Shown one piece after another: positions 47,990-55,785 of a stretch of DNA of 55,902 nt. The translations under genes were made by a program, and so were the position numbers. Each line of letters starts with the position of its first letter. The first letter of the stretch is position 1. Under the pieces are notes generated by a model. That model saw nothing but the letters and a program-made list of their open reading frames with translations. It made no database searches and was not told where the DNA came from. The stretch is from Mordavella massiliensis (GTDB lineage Bacteria; Bacillota; Clostridia; Lachnospirales; Lachnospiraceae): positions 1 to 55,902 of the forward strand of contig NZ_JACJKS010000014.1 in assembly GCF_016901695.1 (NCBI RefSeq), in the 5' to 3' direction.

Positions 47990-48277
47990 ATGAAGTGCCC
48001 CAGATGTGGAAATGAACTCAGAATCAGCAGAAAGGACCCAAGGTTCGGCCTGTGCGATACATGCCGCAAGAAATACCGTCTCCCTGAGCCGGCGTCTGCG
48101 CCCGCTCCCGAGGAGGAGGAAGAGCACTACCCGAAGTACGCCAACATCCCGCCCAAGCCGGTCCGCGAAAAGAGGGAGCGGGAGATGCGGAAAGCCTACG
48201 ACGAGCTTCTGGCCATCGGCCGGGAGGAGAGAAAGGAGAGGCGGGGCCTCTTCGGACGTCGCAAAAAGTCAAAATAG
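47990..48277 (+). CDS. Small zinc-ribbon protein
   Basis: The 95 residues have an N-terminal zinc ribbon (CPRCG then CDTCRKKY), a proline/glutamate-rich middle and a basic C-terminus (RRGLFGRRKKSK). GAGGAGG precedes the ATG at 47990. I recognise no specific family; a nucleic-acid or RNA polymerase association is conceivable from the charge. It is the last host gene before the element. Confidence 0.75.
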   Translation: MKCPRCGNELRISRKDPRFGLCDTCRKKYRLPEPASAPAPEEEEEHYPKYANIPPKPVREKREREMRKAYDELLAIGREERKERRGLFGRRKKSK

Positions 48278-48303
48278 AACTTCCCTATTCCCGAAAAGCA
48301 TGC

Positions 48304-48309
48304 TATAAT
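48304..48309 (+). promoter_or_regulatory. -10 box before the split tRNA-Ser
   Basis: TATAAT lies 43 bases before the tRNA 5' half, with a weak -35 (TTCCCT, 48281-48286) at 17 bp. It suggests that the 5' half once belonged to a functional host tRNA gene. Confidence 0.5.
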
Positions 48310-48351
48310 TACAGTTGCTGTTCTCCTGCAAGACATGGAGCAGCATCTTCT

Positions 48352-48391
48352 GGAGACGTACCGAAGTGGCCGTAACGGGGCTGACTCGAAA
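48352..48391 (+). pseudogene. 5' half of a tRNA-Ser, cut at the anticodon loop
   Basis: The sequence matches tRNA-Ser from the acceptor 5' strand through the D arm to the anticodon loop CTCGAAA (48385-48391). After that the 3' anticodon strand, variable arm, T arm and acceptor are missing. Its acceptor strand GGAGACG does not pair with the 3' end of the complete tRNA downstream, so it is a separate gene remnant. Confidence 0.75.
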
Positions 48392-48421
48392 ACGAATGAC
48401 CTTTTTGGAAGCTCACCTCTG

Positions 48422-48447
48422 AAAAACCTTGATTTTACGGGGTTTTT
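48422..48447 (+). terminator. AAAACC/GGTTTT hairpin after the tRNA fragment
   Basis: AAAACC and GGTTTT arms with a T-run. This could stop transcription from the old tRNA promoter. Confidence 0.45.
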
Positions 48448-48543
48448 CAGCTATCATTGAAAAGTAAATATCCCTTAGTTCTCTCCATCAGTTCTCTCCT
48501 TTTTCCGAGGTGTTTTTGAGGGCTGATGTGAAGATAAATACAC

Positions 48544-48632
48544 GGAGTGGTATCGAAGTGGTCATAACGGGACTGACTCGAAATCAGTTGTACCTTCGGG
48601 TACCGTGGGTTCGAATCCCACCCACTCCGCCA
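48544..48632 (+). tRNA. tRNA-Ser(CGA)
   Basis: Acceptor GGAGTGG pairs with CCACTCC, the anticodon stem is ACTGA/TCAGT with loop CTCGAAA (anticodon CGA), the variable arm is GTACC-TTCG-GGTAC, and the T arm is GTGGG-TTCGAAT-CCCAC. The sequence ends in an encoded CCA. It is a complete class II tRNA. It may be carried by the element to replace a disrupted host copy. Confidence 0.93.
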
Positions 48633-48643
48633 GAAAACTCAGT

Positions 48644-48680
48644 CTGCAAGCGGTTTTTGCCGTTTGCAGGCTTTTTCTTT
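48644..48680 (+). terminator. Terminator of tRNA-Ser
   Basis: CTGCAAGCGG (48644-48653) pairs with CCGTTTGCAG (48660-48669), one G-T pair, then a T-rich tail. Confidence 0.85.
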
Positions 48681-48774
48681 TTTCTGCACCTTTGGGATTT
48701 TTCCGTGAGTTCTCTCCTGAAAATCGGTAGTTCTCTCCTAAATTTTCTGAGATTTGAACTCTGGATATGTAATT

Positions 48775-48801
48775 GGCGTATCCTTAGTAAAGCGATACGC
48801 C
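48775..48801. terminator. Hairpin downstream of the integrase gene
   Basis: GGCGTATC (48775-48782) and GATACGCC (48794-48801) form a perfect 8-bp stem, eight bases past the int stop. No U-tract follows. Confidence 0.4.
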
Positions 48802-48808
48802 GCAGAAG

Positions 48809-49975
48809 CTATGAAATAACCTCTAATGCACCACTCAGACCGTTTACCATTGCGTCAGCCGATGACAGCTTGGAATTGTAATCCAAATGGGCATATACAT
48901 TTGCCGTAGTTGAAAAATCGCTGTGTCCGAGCCATTCCTGTATCTGCTTCATAGGAACACCGTTCGCAAGAAGCAGCGAAGCACAACTATGACGCAGGTC
49001 GTGGAAACGAATGTGGCGCAAATTGTTCTTTTCAAGCAGCTTTGGAAATGATGCTGTGAGATAGTGCGGAGAAATCAATGTCCCCATCTCATCTACGCAG
49101 ATATACTCCAAATACTTTTTGTTGTAGCATCGTCCGCATACCCGCCTGTATTCTTCCTGCTGTTCCTTGAGCTTTAGCAGCTTCTCTTTGAACGCAGGAA
49201 CAAGGGGCAGCGTTCTCATACTCGATTTGGTTTTGGTCGTATCCTGTGCTATCTGGATATGCTTGCCGTCAAGGTTGCAGGAAGTAACGGTGTGTCTAAT
49301 GGTAATCGTATTGTTTTGAAAATCAATAGCGTCCCATTTTAATCCCAGAGCTTCACTTCGCCTCAATCCATAGAACGCACCAAGAAAAATCGGTATTTCA
49401 ATCAGCGTTCCTTTGGCGGCTTCAAATAATGCCTGTACCTCGTTGCTGTCATAGAAGCTGCCGATAAACTTATCAGCTTTAGGTCGTTCCACTTTATCCG
49501 CAGGATTGACAGAAATAAGGTCAATCTTTACGGCATATTTCAAAGCCCTATGGATAACGGAATGGTAGTGGATAACCGTGTTGGCTTTTACTCGCTTCAA
49601 CTGTTTCATATAAAAAGCCTGAATGTCTGTCGCCTTTATTTCGGAAAGTGTGATTTTTCTTTCCTTGAAATACGGAATGATAACGCTCTTTGCCATACCT
49701 GAGTACGATGAGTATGTGGTAAGTGCGATGGTCGGCTTTGCGATTTCCAACCATTGAAGCAGAAAATCAGAAAACAGCATATCTTCCTGTATGGGTTTGC
49801 ACTCAGGCACAAAGGTCTGCCTTGTTTCCATCAGCATCTTTTCCGCTTTCTTTTTATTTCCCTTGACAGGCAATCCTGTCGGCAACCATTTCGTTTTTCT
49901 TTTTCCCGCAGCATCGGGATAGCTCAAAACCATATAAAAATAGCCTTTTTTCTCTTGCAGATGTCCTGCTACCAT
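48809..49975 (-). CDS. int: Tyrosine recombinase / integrase
   Basis: The 388 residues start MVAGHLQEKKGYFYM, with AAAGGAGG upstream; a longer frame to 50026 lacks such a site. The catalytic core contains YGLRRSEALGL (first arginine), HDLRHS (H and R), and LGHSDFSTTANVYAHL with the histidine and the tyrosine. An N-terminal arm-binding and core-binding region precedes it, the layout of Tn916-type integrases. It reads toward the tRNA-Ser end of the element. Confidence 0.94.
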   Translation of the reverse strand: MVAGHLQEKKGYFYMVLSYPDAAGKRKTKWLPTGLPVKGNKKKAEKMLMETRQTFVPECKPIQEDMLFSDFLLQWLEIAKPTIALTTYSSYSGMAKSVIIPYFKERKITLSEIKATDIQAFYMKQLKRVKANTVIHYHSVIHRALKYAVKIDLISVNPADKVERPKADKFIGSFYDSNEVQALFEAAKGTLIEIPIFLGAFYGLRRSEALGLKWDAIDFQNNTITIRHTVTSCNLDGKHIQIAQDTTKTKSSMRTLPLVPAFKEKLLKLKEQQEEYRRVCGRCYNKKYLEYICVDEMGTLISPHYLTASFPKLLEKNNLRHIRFHDLRHSCASLLLANGVPMKQIQEWLGHSDFSTTANVYAHLDYNSKLSSADAMVNGLSGALEVIS

Positions 49976-50066
49976 AAATATAACCTCCTTTGCGTAGCAC
50001 CGACTTCTGCTGTTGACCATATACATTGTAGCAATTTAAGCCAAAGAAGTCGAATGTGCAAATTCT

Positions 50067-50285
50067 TTAATTCTCCGCATTTCGCAGACCTAACCTCAAA
50101 TAAGAAAGAAGATGGGCTTTTGGTACTTTGTACGCTCTGCCCACCTTCAGGTGTTCTATTTTGTTTTCACGGAGTAATTGATAACCTGTTTTTGTGCTGA
50201 CACCAAGAGCCTTGCTCATTTCATCAACGGTTAAAATGTCTGGGTATTCTTTTAAGACTAACGCATATATATCTCCAAAGTTCAT
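50067..50285 (-). CDS. Excisionase-like helix-turn-helix protein
   Basis: The 72-residue protein has a MerR/excisionase-type DNA-binding fold (TVDEMSKALGVSTKTGYQLLRE, then KVGRAYKVPKAHLLSYL, given here in parts). It overlaps the mazF stop by four bases and lies 91 bases from int, the place of xis in Tn916. An antitoxin role toward the MazF protein is an alternative. Confidence 0.8.
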   Translation of the reverse strand: MNFGDIYALVLKEYPDILTVDEMSKALGVSTKTGYQLLRENKIEHLKVGRAYKVPKAHLLSYLRLGLRNAEN

Positions 50286-50647
50286 AAGCTCCTCCTTTTT
50301 TCAACTCCGATACTGATGAGGAGAGGAAATTCAAGCGATTTCAAATACTGCTCATCAAGGTGTGTGAGATGTTCTTTCAAGCGGCTTTTATCAATCGTGC
50401 GTAACTGCTCAAAGAGAATGATTGAGTTCGCAGGAAGCCCCTCAATTTGCCCCAAATATAAGTGTGTAGGTAATTTCTTCTTTTTGCGTACACGGCTTGT
50501 TATGGCGGCAATAATGACCGTAGGACTGTGCTTGTTTCCTATATCATTGGAGATAACAAGTACAGGTCGTGTTCCTCCTTGCTCCGAGCCGACAACAGGG
50601 TTTAAGTCTGCGTAGTAGATGTCACCACGCTTAATTGTTTTATCCAT
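50282..50647 (-). CDS. MazF/PemK-family protein (possible RNase toxin)
   Basis: The 121 residues follow the MazF plan: KRGDIYYADLNPVVGSEQGG, RPVLVISND, then EQLRTIDKSRL. The catalytic-type residues appear intact. No MazE-like antitoxin is adjacent; the only coupled gene is the excisionase-like HTH. It may be a toxin or a regulator of element maintenance. Confidence 0.9.
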   Translation of the reverse strand: MDKTIKRGDIYYADLNPVVGSEQGGTRPVLVISNDIGNKHSPTVIIAAITSRVRKKKKLPTHLYLGQIEGLPANSIILFEQLRTIDKSRLKEHLTHLDEQYLKSLEFPLLISIGVEKRRSL

Positions 50648-50786
50648 TAGTTTGACCTCCTATCTGGATATAAGCAGGTAAGCTCTGCCTATGTAATCAG
50701 CCAAACACAAGGAAGTTTTTAAGGTCGGGAGAGCATAAACAATTCTCTGTTTCAATAGACCGCCTTGTATTTGGCTTTATGATAGA

Positions 50787-50997
50787 AGCATCTCTATTTG
50801 TCCTCGACACCCCGAAATGCTATGGGAAGTCGCCAAACGGTCAGCAGCTAACTGACACCACGGGAGTTCCACCCCAACTGTCGGTCTGACAGAGCCGCCC
50901 TCATTGCCTGCGACGGTTTTATCACGCTCGGACTGTGACTGGACGGGAGTATCATTGTCCTCTTTGTGGGTTATGGCGAAATCGGGAGCTACCCGAT
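50787..50997. ncRNA. Candidate structured non-coding RNA in the element
   Basis: Within a 582-bp gene-free stretch (50648-51229) several helices nest. GCATCTC/GAAATGC (50788-50794 with 50814-50820) encloses TGTC/GACA. An outer GTCGC/GCGAC (50829-50833 with 50910-50914) encloses GTCAG/CTGAC (50840-50844 with 50852-50856) and CTGTC/GACAG (50878-50882 with 50888-50892). ATCGGG/CCCGAT (50981-50986 with 50992-50997) follows. The segment is GC-richer than its surroundings. Strand and class are unknown. Confidence 0.4.
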
Positions 50998-51162
50998 ATT
51001 TTCAGTCGATATTTATCGCTCACCACCTTTCATCGCTAATCTGCTTGTCGGGCAGGTCTTGGCGTATCGCTGCACACGCTTATGCTCATCACAATCACAA
51101 AGAGAATGTATTTGGCGAATGGGTATTCACTTGTCAAGGAACGCCCCCCCGTTTCGCCACAC

Positions 51163-51201
51163 AAAGGAAAACAGGGTAAGAGGTTTGTCCTCTCACCCTG
51201 T
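51163..51201 (-). terminator. Terminator after the sigma-like gene
   Basis: ACAGGGTAAGAGG (51171-51183) pairs with CCTCTCACCCTGT (51189-51201) with one mismatch; the minus strand continues TTTTCCTTT. Confidence 0.8.
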
Positions 51202-51229
51202 AGCCCGTGGGAAAGTGCCTTTTTGGACA

Positions 51230-51658
51230 CTATCCCAAAAGTTTTTTAATTTTTTCTTTGAGCCTGCCTAATCGCTTGTAAACGGTGTATTCTTTCATAC
51301 CGAGCATCGAAGCAATCTCCGCAACAGAATACCCCTGTAACTGCAATAGAACAGCCTGCAAAGTAAGCCTGTCCACCTTAATCAAAACTTGGTAGAGCTG
51401 TTGATTTTCGATATTATCCAGAAAATCATCAACCGTCTTTATTTCGGGTGGTGTTGTATCCGTAGCGACTTCATCAAGGTATGTACCTGTTTCCTGCATA
51501 CGCTGATAGTAACGCCTGTCGGAATTGAAAATCGCCCAATCGTGAACACGGAGCTGTTCTATGGTGTCCTCGCTGACCCCTAAACTCCGCAACTGTTTTT
51601 CTTCGGCTTCTTTCCAGAGCCGCCATTTCTTTTCTTCTCTGGCTTTGTTGTAAGCCAT
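51230..51658 (-). CDS. Sigma-70 region 4-like protein of ICE (Orf7-type)
   Basis: The 142 residues start MAYNKAREEKKWRLWKEAEE with GGAGG upstream. The C-terminal 60 residues form a sigma region 4-like helix-turn-helix (LQLQGYSVAEIASMLGMKEYT). Similar small sigma-like proteins occur in Tn916 (orf7) and regulate transfer genes. Confidence 0.82.
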   Translation of the reverse strand: MAYNKAREEKKWRLWKEAEEKQLRSLGVSEDTIEQLRVHDWAIFNSDRRYYQRMQETGTYLDEVATDTTPPEIKTVDDFLDNIENQQLYQVLIKVDRLTLQAVLLQLQGYSVAEIASMLGMKEYTVYKRLGRLKEKIKKLLG

Positions 51659-51767
51659 AATCTTTACCTCCAATCTGAATTTCTTTGAGAAAATTCAGAT
51701 TGAGGTGGGCTACGGCAACCAACGCCAGAAACCGCTTTATCCTGTATTCCGACAGAAAGCGACAAAC

Positions 51768-52074
51768 AAAAAACCGCAAAGGTACTCGAACCTTTGCGGA
51801 AATAAGAAATACAAATACTATTATATAGAAATATGGCATCTACTTTGAGAGTATAAGAGTGCCACGAGCAGGCAAGGATTTTTTTAACAGATTATCCTCA
51901 TTCCTGTGTGACACTCTATATGTATCCGCTGCTTCTGATAAGCAGCGTGGTGGTCGTGTTTGACCAACACATAAAAATCCCTCCAAACCTTAAACGGGTT
52001 TAGAGGGCAGTTAATTTTTCATCTGGGCGTGACAAATCCGCCCACCAAAGCACCGTTTTTTTTATTTGGTGGGC
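51768..52074. other. Gene-free stretch with successive hairpins
   Basis: Positions 51659-52133 have no supported gene. Hairpins are CCGCAAAGGT/ACCTTTGCGG (51774-51799, followed by six Ts on the minus strand), GCTGCTT/AAGCAGC (51928-51946), TGGTC/GACCA (51951-51966), a CCCTC-AAACC/GGTTT-GAGGG stem (51979-52007), and GCCCACCAAA/TTTGGTGGGC (52040-52074). The array looks like terminators or attenuators. Confidence 0.6.
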
Positions 52075-52098
52075 TGTGCGACCAATTCAATGTTAAAG

Positions 52099-52140
52099 AA
52101 AAAAACCGATGAGCTGTGAGGTATCTCACAAGTTCATCGG
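52099..52140 (-). terminator. Terminator overlapping the end of the KTR gene
   Basis: CCGATGA...TCATCGG arms (52106-52140) with internal TGAG/CTCA, then seven Ts on the minus strand. The stem uses the last codons and stop of the KTR gene. Confidence 0.8.
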
Positions 52141-52325
52141 CTCTGTGTCTTCGCATCTGGCTCTTTGATGACTGTAATTTTTAGGTTACTTACTTCAATT
52201 AAGCTTTCCTGTTTGCATTTGGGGCAGTAGAGAGGATAGTTTTTCAACACTGTATCATCTCTAATTTTGTTACGAGTTTTACTATTACAAATGGGACAAA
52301 GTATCCATTCTGTTTTATTCGTCAT
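52134..52325 (-). CDS. Cysteine-rich KTR-domain protein (Tn916 Orf6-like)
   Basis: The 63 residues include CPICNSKTRNKIRDDT, YCPKCKQESLIEV and end in EPDAKTQSR. I recall the same ending in Tn916 Orf6. Four cysteines suggest a zinc-ribbon. In Tn916 this gene follows tet(M); here it follows the serine hydrolase. Its role is unknown. Confidence 0.9.
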   Translation of the reverse strand: MTNKTEWILCPICNSKTRNKIRDDTVLKNYPLYCPKCKQESLIEVSNLKITVIKEPDAKTQSR

Positions 52326-52334
52326 AATATTTTC

Positions 52335-54023
52335 CTACTTTACTCTTTTACAGTTCAATCCGTTATAAGCCAAATAAACATCGTCTTTGTCTTTACTTAT
52401 TTGGACTATTTCTTTTGCATATTTTCCTATGCCTTGTGTAACAGCGGTATTATCGTCAATAACTGTTAAACAAAATACTATCTTTAAATCACGCAAACCA
52501 AATTCTAATTTTAAAATATCATCTTCAACGCTCAACAAAATTTTACAGTCTATATATTCTCTTTTTATATTGGTAACTTCATAATAACCGCAGGCGTTCT
52601 TAAAAGTATTTGGTATTAGCGTTTCAGAATACCTACACCCCAGTATGTTTAGTGTTTTGTTGTTTGAAGATGTTTGTTCAATAATTAAAACTTCATTATT
52701 GAAATAGTTGATACCTTTTATTCTAATGCCTTTAATCGCTTTTTTAACGGATGGTAATTTTAAAATCCATTTATTAGGATAGCACTGAAGAAATTCATCT
52801 TCGCACGGTATTAACTTAACAGGATATTTTGATACAGTCGAAATCAATTCTCCTTTGTTGTTTTTATCAATTTCTAACAGACCTACTCCTGTTACATATT
52901 TTCCGATATATTTTTCGCAATTTATGTTAGCAGGTTTATGCTCAACAGAGAAATTTGTATCATATCCTTTAGATTTTAAATACTCGGTAAAAATAGTTAA
53001 TGCTAATGTTTTTGATAGAGCTGCACCCTGTTCGCTGTTTGTAACAGCAACAATACCAATATTCAAACTTGGAATATAGTTAAAAACCGAATGATGAAAA
53101 ATTGTATCACCACCGTGACCCAAAACTTTCCCAACAGCTTTATCAAAATTATAATTATTGTGTATTAAGCCATATCCCACATTAAACAAATCATTATCAA
53201 TTTGTTCTGGAACATTTAATTTTTCCATTAATTCAAAAGTCGATTTTTTTAGAATTATATCTTTATTCAAAAAAAGCTGACCTAACTTAACAAAGTCATT
53301 TATAGACATATAAGTATTTGACCCTGCTGGTAACATTGTAGTAGTTAGTTCTTCAACAGGCTCTCCATATTTGGTGTAATTTAAGGACATACACGAAGCA
53401 AAAGATTTCTTTTCGTCATCACATTTTAGAAAGTGAATATTGATACCAAGCGGTTGTGCTATTATTCTTTTTATATACTCAGCGTATTTTAGCCCAGATA
53501 TTCTTTCTATTATAATTCCTAACAAGGTGTACCCGACATTTGAATACGAAAACACTTGCCCTGGAATGAAAGTCAAATATGTATTTTTTAATTCATCTAT
53601 AACTTCGTGATAATCTCTGGACGGGTCTAATATTAAATTGTACAAATCTGCAATCAATCCCGACCTGTGCATCAATAGATTTTCAATAGTGATTTTTTCG
53701 TATTCAAAGGTTGATTGAATTTCAAACTCTGGAATATATTTCTTTATATCATCATCTAATGAAAGCTCACCATTCTCTAACAATTTGAAAATACTAAGTG
53801 CTGTTAAAAGTTTTGTGTTTGAACCTATCATATATAAGCTTTCATTTGTGCTTTTTAAGTTATCTTCTTTATTTGCATAACCATAGTTGTAATCGTACAG
53901 TATTGTTTCATTGTTGAATAATGCGATATTAGCTCCAATAACCTTGCTTTTTTTACATAACTTCCTAATCAATGTATTCATTTTTTCTGTATTATTACCA
54001 AAGGCTTTTTTATCTGAGTTCAT
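52335..54023 (-). CDS. Serine beta-lactamase-like hydrolase (562 aa), element cargo
   Basis: The N-terminal 340 residues form a class C beta-lactamase/DD-peptidase-like domain with SxxK in MIGSNTKLLTA, YSN in FSYSNVGYTLLG, and HGGD in LGHGGDTIFHHS. The remaining 220 residues are a separate beta-rich region that I do not recognise. There is no signal peptide or membrane anchor, which is odd for enzymes that act on the wall or on external beta-lactams. Codon use is far more AT-rich than the host, and richer than the integrase. It overlaps the regulator by 14 bases. Possible roles include hydrolysis of an internal peptide or ester; penicillin resistance is not established. Confidence 0.88.
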   Translation of the reverse strand: MNSDKKAFGNNTEKMNTLIRKLCKKSKVIGANIALFNNETILYDYNYGYANKEDNLKSTNESLYMIGSNTKLLTALSIFKLLENGELSLDDDIKKYIPEFEIQSTFEYEKITIENLLMHRSGLIADLYNLILDPSRDYHEVIDELKNTYLTFIPGQVFSYSNVGYTLLGIIIERISGLKYAEYIKRIIAQPLGINIHFLKCDDEKKSFASCMSLNYTKYGEPVEELTTTMLPAGSNTYMSINDFVKLGQLFLNKDIILKKSTFELMEKLNVPEQIDNDLFNVGYGLIHNNYNFDKAVGKVLGHGGDTIFHHSVFNYIPSLNIGIVAVTNSEQGAALSKTLALTIFTEYLKSKGYDTNFSVEHKPANINCEKYIGKYVTGVGLLEIDKNNKGELISTVSKYPVKLIPCEDEFLQCYPNKWILKLPSVKKAIKGIRIKGINYFNNEVLIIEQTSSNNKTLNILGCRYSETLIPNTFKNACGYYEVTNIKREYIDCKILLSVEDDILKLEFGLRDLKIVFCLTVIDDNTAVTQGIGKYAKEIVQISKDKDDVYLAYNGLNCKRVK

Positions 54024-55113
54024 CCTTTTTTAAATCCTTCCAAATATTCTGAATATATTTATACGGCGTTGCTTCTGTTTCTTCGTCAAAAATTATTTTT
54101 TCTACGGTTTCCATAGCTGTCTTTCCTATACCGTCATATACAGTTGCACTTATATTTTCTTCTTTAAAAAATTTAATACCTTGTACACTATATATTGGTG
54201 CAGTATCAAATTGCTTTGCCAAAAAATAAGCCTTAGTGATATATTCTTTTGACACATCAAGATGCCCGAAAACAGCGTTCCAAACTGCATATTGTGCCAA
54301 AACAGCAGCTTTTATTTTGTCAGTAAGGATTATATCATTATTATTTGTCTTAATGCTGTCCAAGAAATCGTTTAACCACAAAGTGGCTTCAATACTCGCT
54401 TCATCATCTAACTCTGCATACATATATGCAAGTCCTGCAACGGTGTGTATTACAGCGTTTATAATATCCACAAAAGACCTTATAAGAAACGGTTTTGCTT
54501 CTTGAGGTTGTTTTAACTTATACGCATAGATAAAACCAATCAAGCTATTGTTAATTCCACAAATATTATTCTGTTTTAAACATTCCAACGCTTTTTCTAT
54601 TTTTCCACCAATTAAATAATTTTCAGCTATACGATTTAAAATTGACGCTTCATTAATACTCTTTTCGGTATTTTGGTATAAGAGTGAAATTGACTTATGA
54701 AATAGCTCATTAGATTGTTCCATTGCATTTTCACTTTTTTCTTCCATAAATTTGAGTTGATACATATATGCACTTGAATATACAACGGCGAAATTATTAG
54801 GATATTTCTTCAGAGCTTTTTGTGCTTCCAATTCAGCTTCTCTGAAATTCTTTTCTAACATATATTGTTTCATATTTTCAATTCGGGTATCAATGTTGTC
54901 TTTTTGTTGCTCATATCCCAAAAGTGCATCTATAGAAACTTCAAATAAATCTGCAATTTCCACAATCAACTTAATTTCTGGTGTAGATAATCCAGCCTCC
55001 CATTTATAAACTGCACCAACTGTGACACCCAATGTTTCCGCAAATTGCTCTTGGGTCAGAGAATGATTTTTGCGTAATTTTTTTATGTTTTCTGCTAATT
55101 TAATTTTCATCAT
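54010..55113 (-). CDS. XRE-family regulator with TPR-like C-terminus
   Basis: The 367 residues start MMKIKLAENIKKLRKNHSL with an XRE helix-turn-helix (4-60; TQEQFAETLGVTVGAVYKWE) and then about 300 residues of TPR-like helices. Such proteins often sense a peptide or partner protein. AAAGGGA lies five bases before the first ATG. It overlaps the hydrolase gene and has a good promoter. Confidence 0.9.
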   Translation of the reverse strand: MMKIKLAENIKKLRKNHSLTQEQFAETLGVTVGAVYKWEAGLSTPEIKLIVEIADLFEVSIDALLGYEQQKDNIDTRIENMKQYMLEKNFREAELEAQKALKKYPNNFAVVYSSAYMYQLKFMEEKSENAMEQSNELFHKSISLLYQNTEKSINEASILNRIAENYLIGGKIEKALECLKQNNICGINNSLIGFIYAYKLKQPQEAKPFLIRSFVDIINAVIHTVAGLAYMYAELDDEASIEATLWLNDFLDSIKTNNNDIILTDKIKAAVLAQYAVWNAVFGHLDVSKEYITKAYFLAKQFDTAPIYSVQGIKFFKEENISATVYDGIGKTAMETVEKIIFDEETEATPYKYIQNIWKDLKKDELR

Positions 55114-55139
55114 TAAGTCCCTTTCTCTGTATCATTCAT

Positions 55140-55168
55140 ATTATAGCAATATTATGAGCGTTTTTGAA
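55140..55168 (-). promoter_or_regulatory. Promoter of the XRE-hydrolase pair
   Basis: TTCAAA (55163-55168), 17 bp, TATAAT (55140-55145) on the minus strand. An imperfect AACACAC/GTGTGTT inverted repeat overlaps the -35 (55167-55197). The rest of 55114-55390 shows only a TATAAT at 55352-55357 for the opposite gene. Confidence 0.7.
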
Positions 55169-55390
55169 CACACCAACCATACGGTTTGTGTGTGTTATTT
55201 TTATACTTGTGGTATGTATTATAAATTATATCCATTCAAATTATCAATATCAACTATGTAAATATGAACTTTAATCACTTGCAAACGGAGATTTTATATC
55301 CTACAACAAGAGATTTCAAACCGTTCAATAAGAACTCTCATTTCTGTAAAATATAATAGAAGTATTATATCGGTACAAGGTGGTGAGCTT

Positions 55391-55750
55391 ATGGACGAAA
55401 GAAATAACGATTTTGACTTCGATTTTACACCGATAGGGCAGGCAATCAAGAAAGTTCGAACAGCTAAAGGTATGACCAGAGATGAGCTTGCTCGTATTGT
55501 AGATTATGACCCAAGACATCTTCAAGCGATTGAAAATGAGGGACAAAAGCCAAGTCTGGAGGTGTTTATTCAGCTTGTAACAATGTTCGGTGTATCGGTT
55601 GATGAATACATATTCCCAGATAATGAGGTCAAAAAAAGTTCCGTCCGCAGACGCTTAGACGCAGAACTCGACAAACTAAACGATAAAGAGCTATCCGTAG
55701 TTGAAGCAACTGTCAGCGGTCTATGTAAGGCAAAAGAGCCAGAGGAATAA
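55391..55750 (+). CDS. Helix-turn-helix protein resembling Tn916 Orf9
   Basis: The 119 residues have an XRE-type helix-turn-helix (AIKKVRTAKGMTRDELARI, DPRHLQAIENEGQKPSLEV) and the ending DKELSVVEATVSGLCKAKE. I recall very similar segments in Tn916 Orf9, a repressor-like gene that also faces the opposite way from its neighbours. AAGGTGG precedes the ATG at seven bases. Confidence 0.9.
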   Translation: MDERNNDFDFDFTPIGQAIKKVRTAKGMTRDELARIVDYDPRHLQAIENEGQKPSLEVFIQLVTMFGVSVDEYIFPDNEVKKSSVRRRLDAELDKLNDKELSVVEATVSGLCKAKEPEE

Positions 55751-55770
55751 AACCTCTGGTTTCCTTTTGC
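55739..55770 (+). terminator. Terminator after the Orf9-like gene
   Basis: CCAGAGG (55739-55745) and CCTCTGG (55753-55759), followed by TTTCCTTTT. Confidence 0.85.
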
Positions 55771-55785
55771 CCTTTTTTAATAGGC

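Larger units (their letters stand above)
48477..48738 (+). repeat. Four direct AGTTCTCTCC repeats around tRNA-Ser
   Basis: Copies at 48477-48486, 48490-48499, 48708-48717 and 48729-48738, all in the same orientation. Spacing is 13 bp in the first pair and 21 bp in the second. They flank the complete tRNA and lie beside the integrase gene, so they may be arm-type integrase sites. Confidence 0.7.

Noticed and set aside
51036-51230. 64-residue minus-strand frame after the sigma-like gene
   Set aside because: It overlaps the terminator hairpin and has no ribosome site or family resemblance.
55325-55546. 73-residue frame antisense to the Orf9-like gene
   Set aside because: Overlaps a well-supported HTH gene in the opposite strand and has no features.
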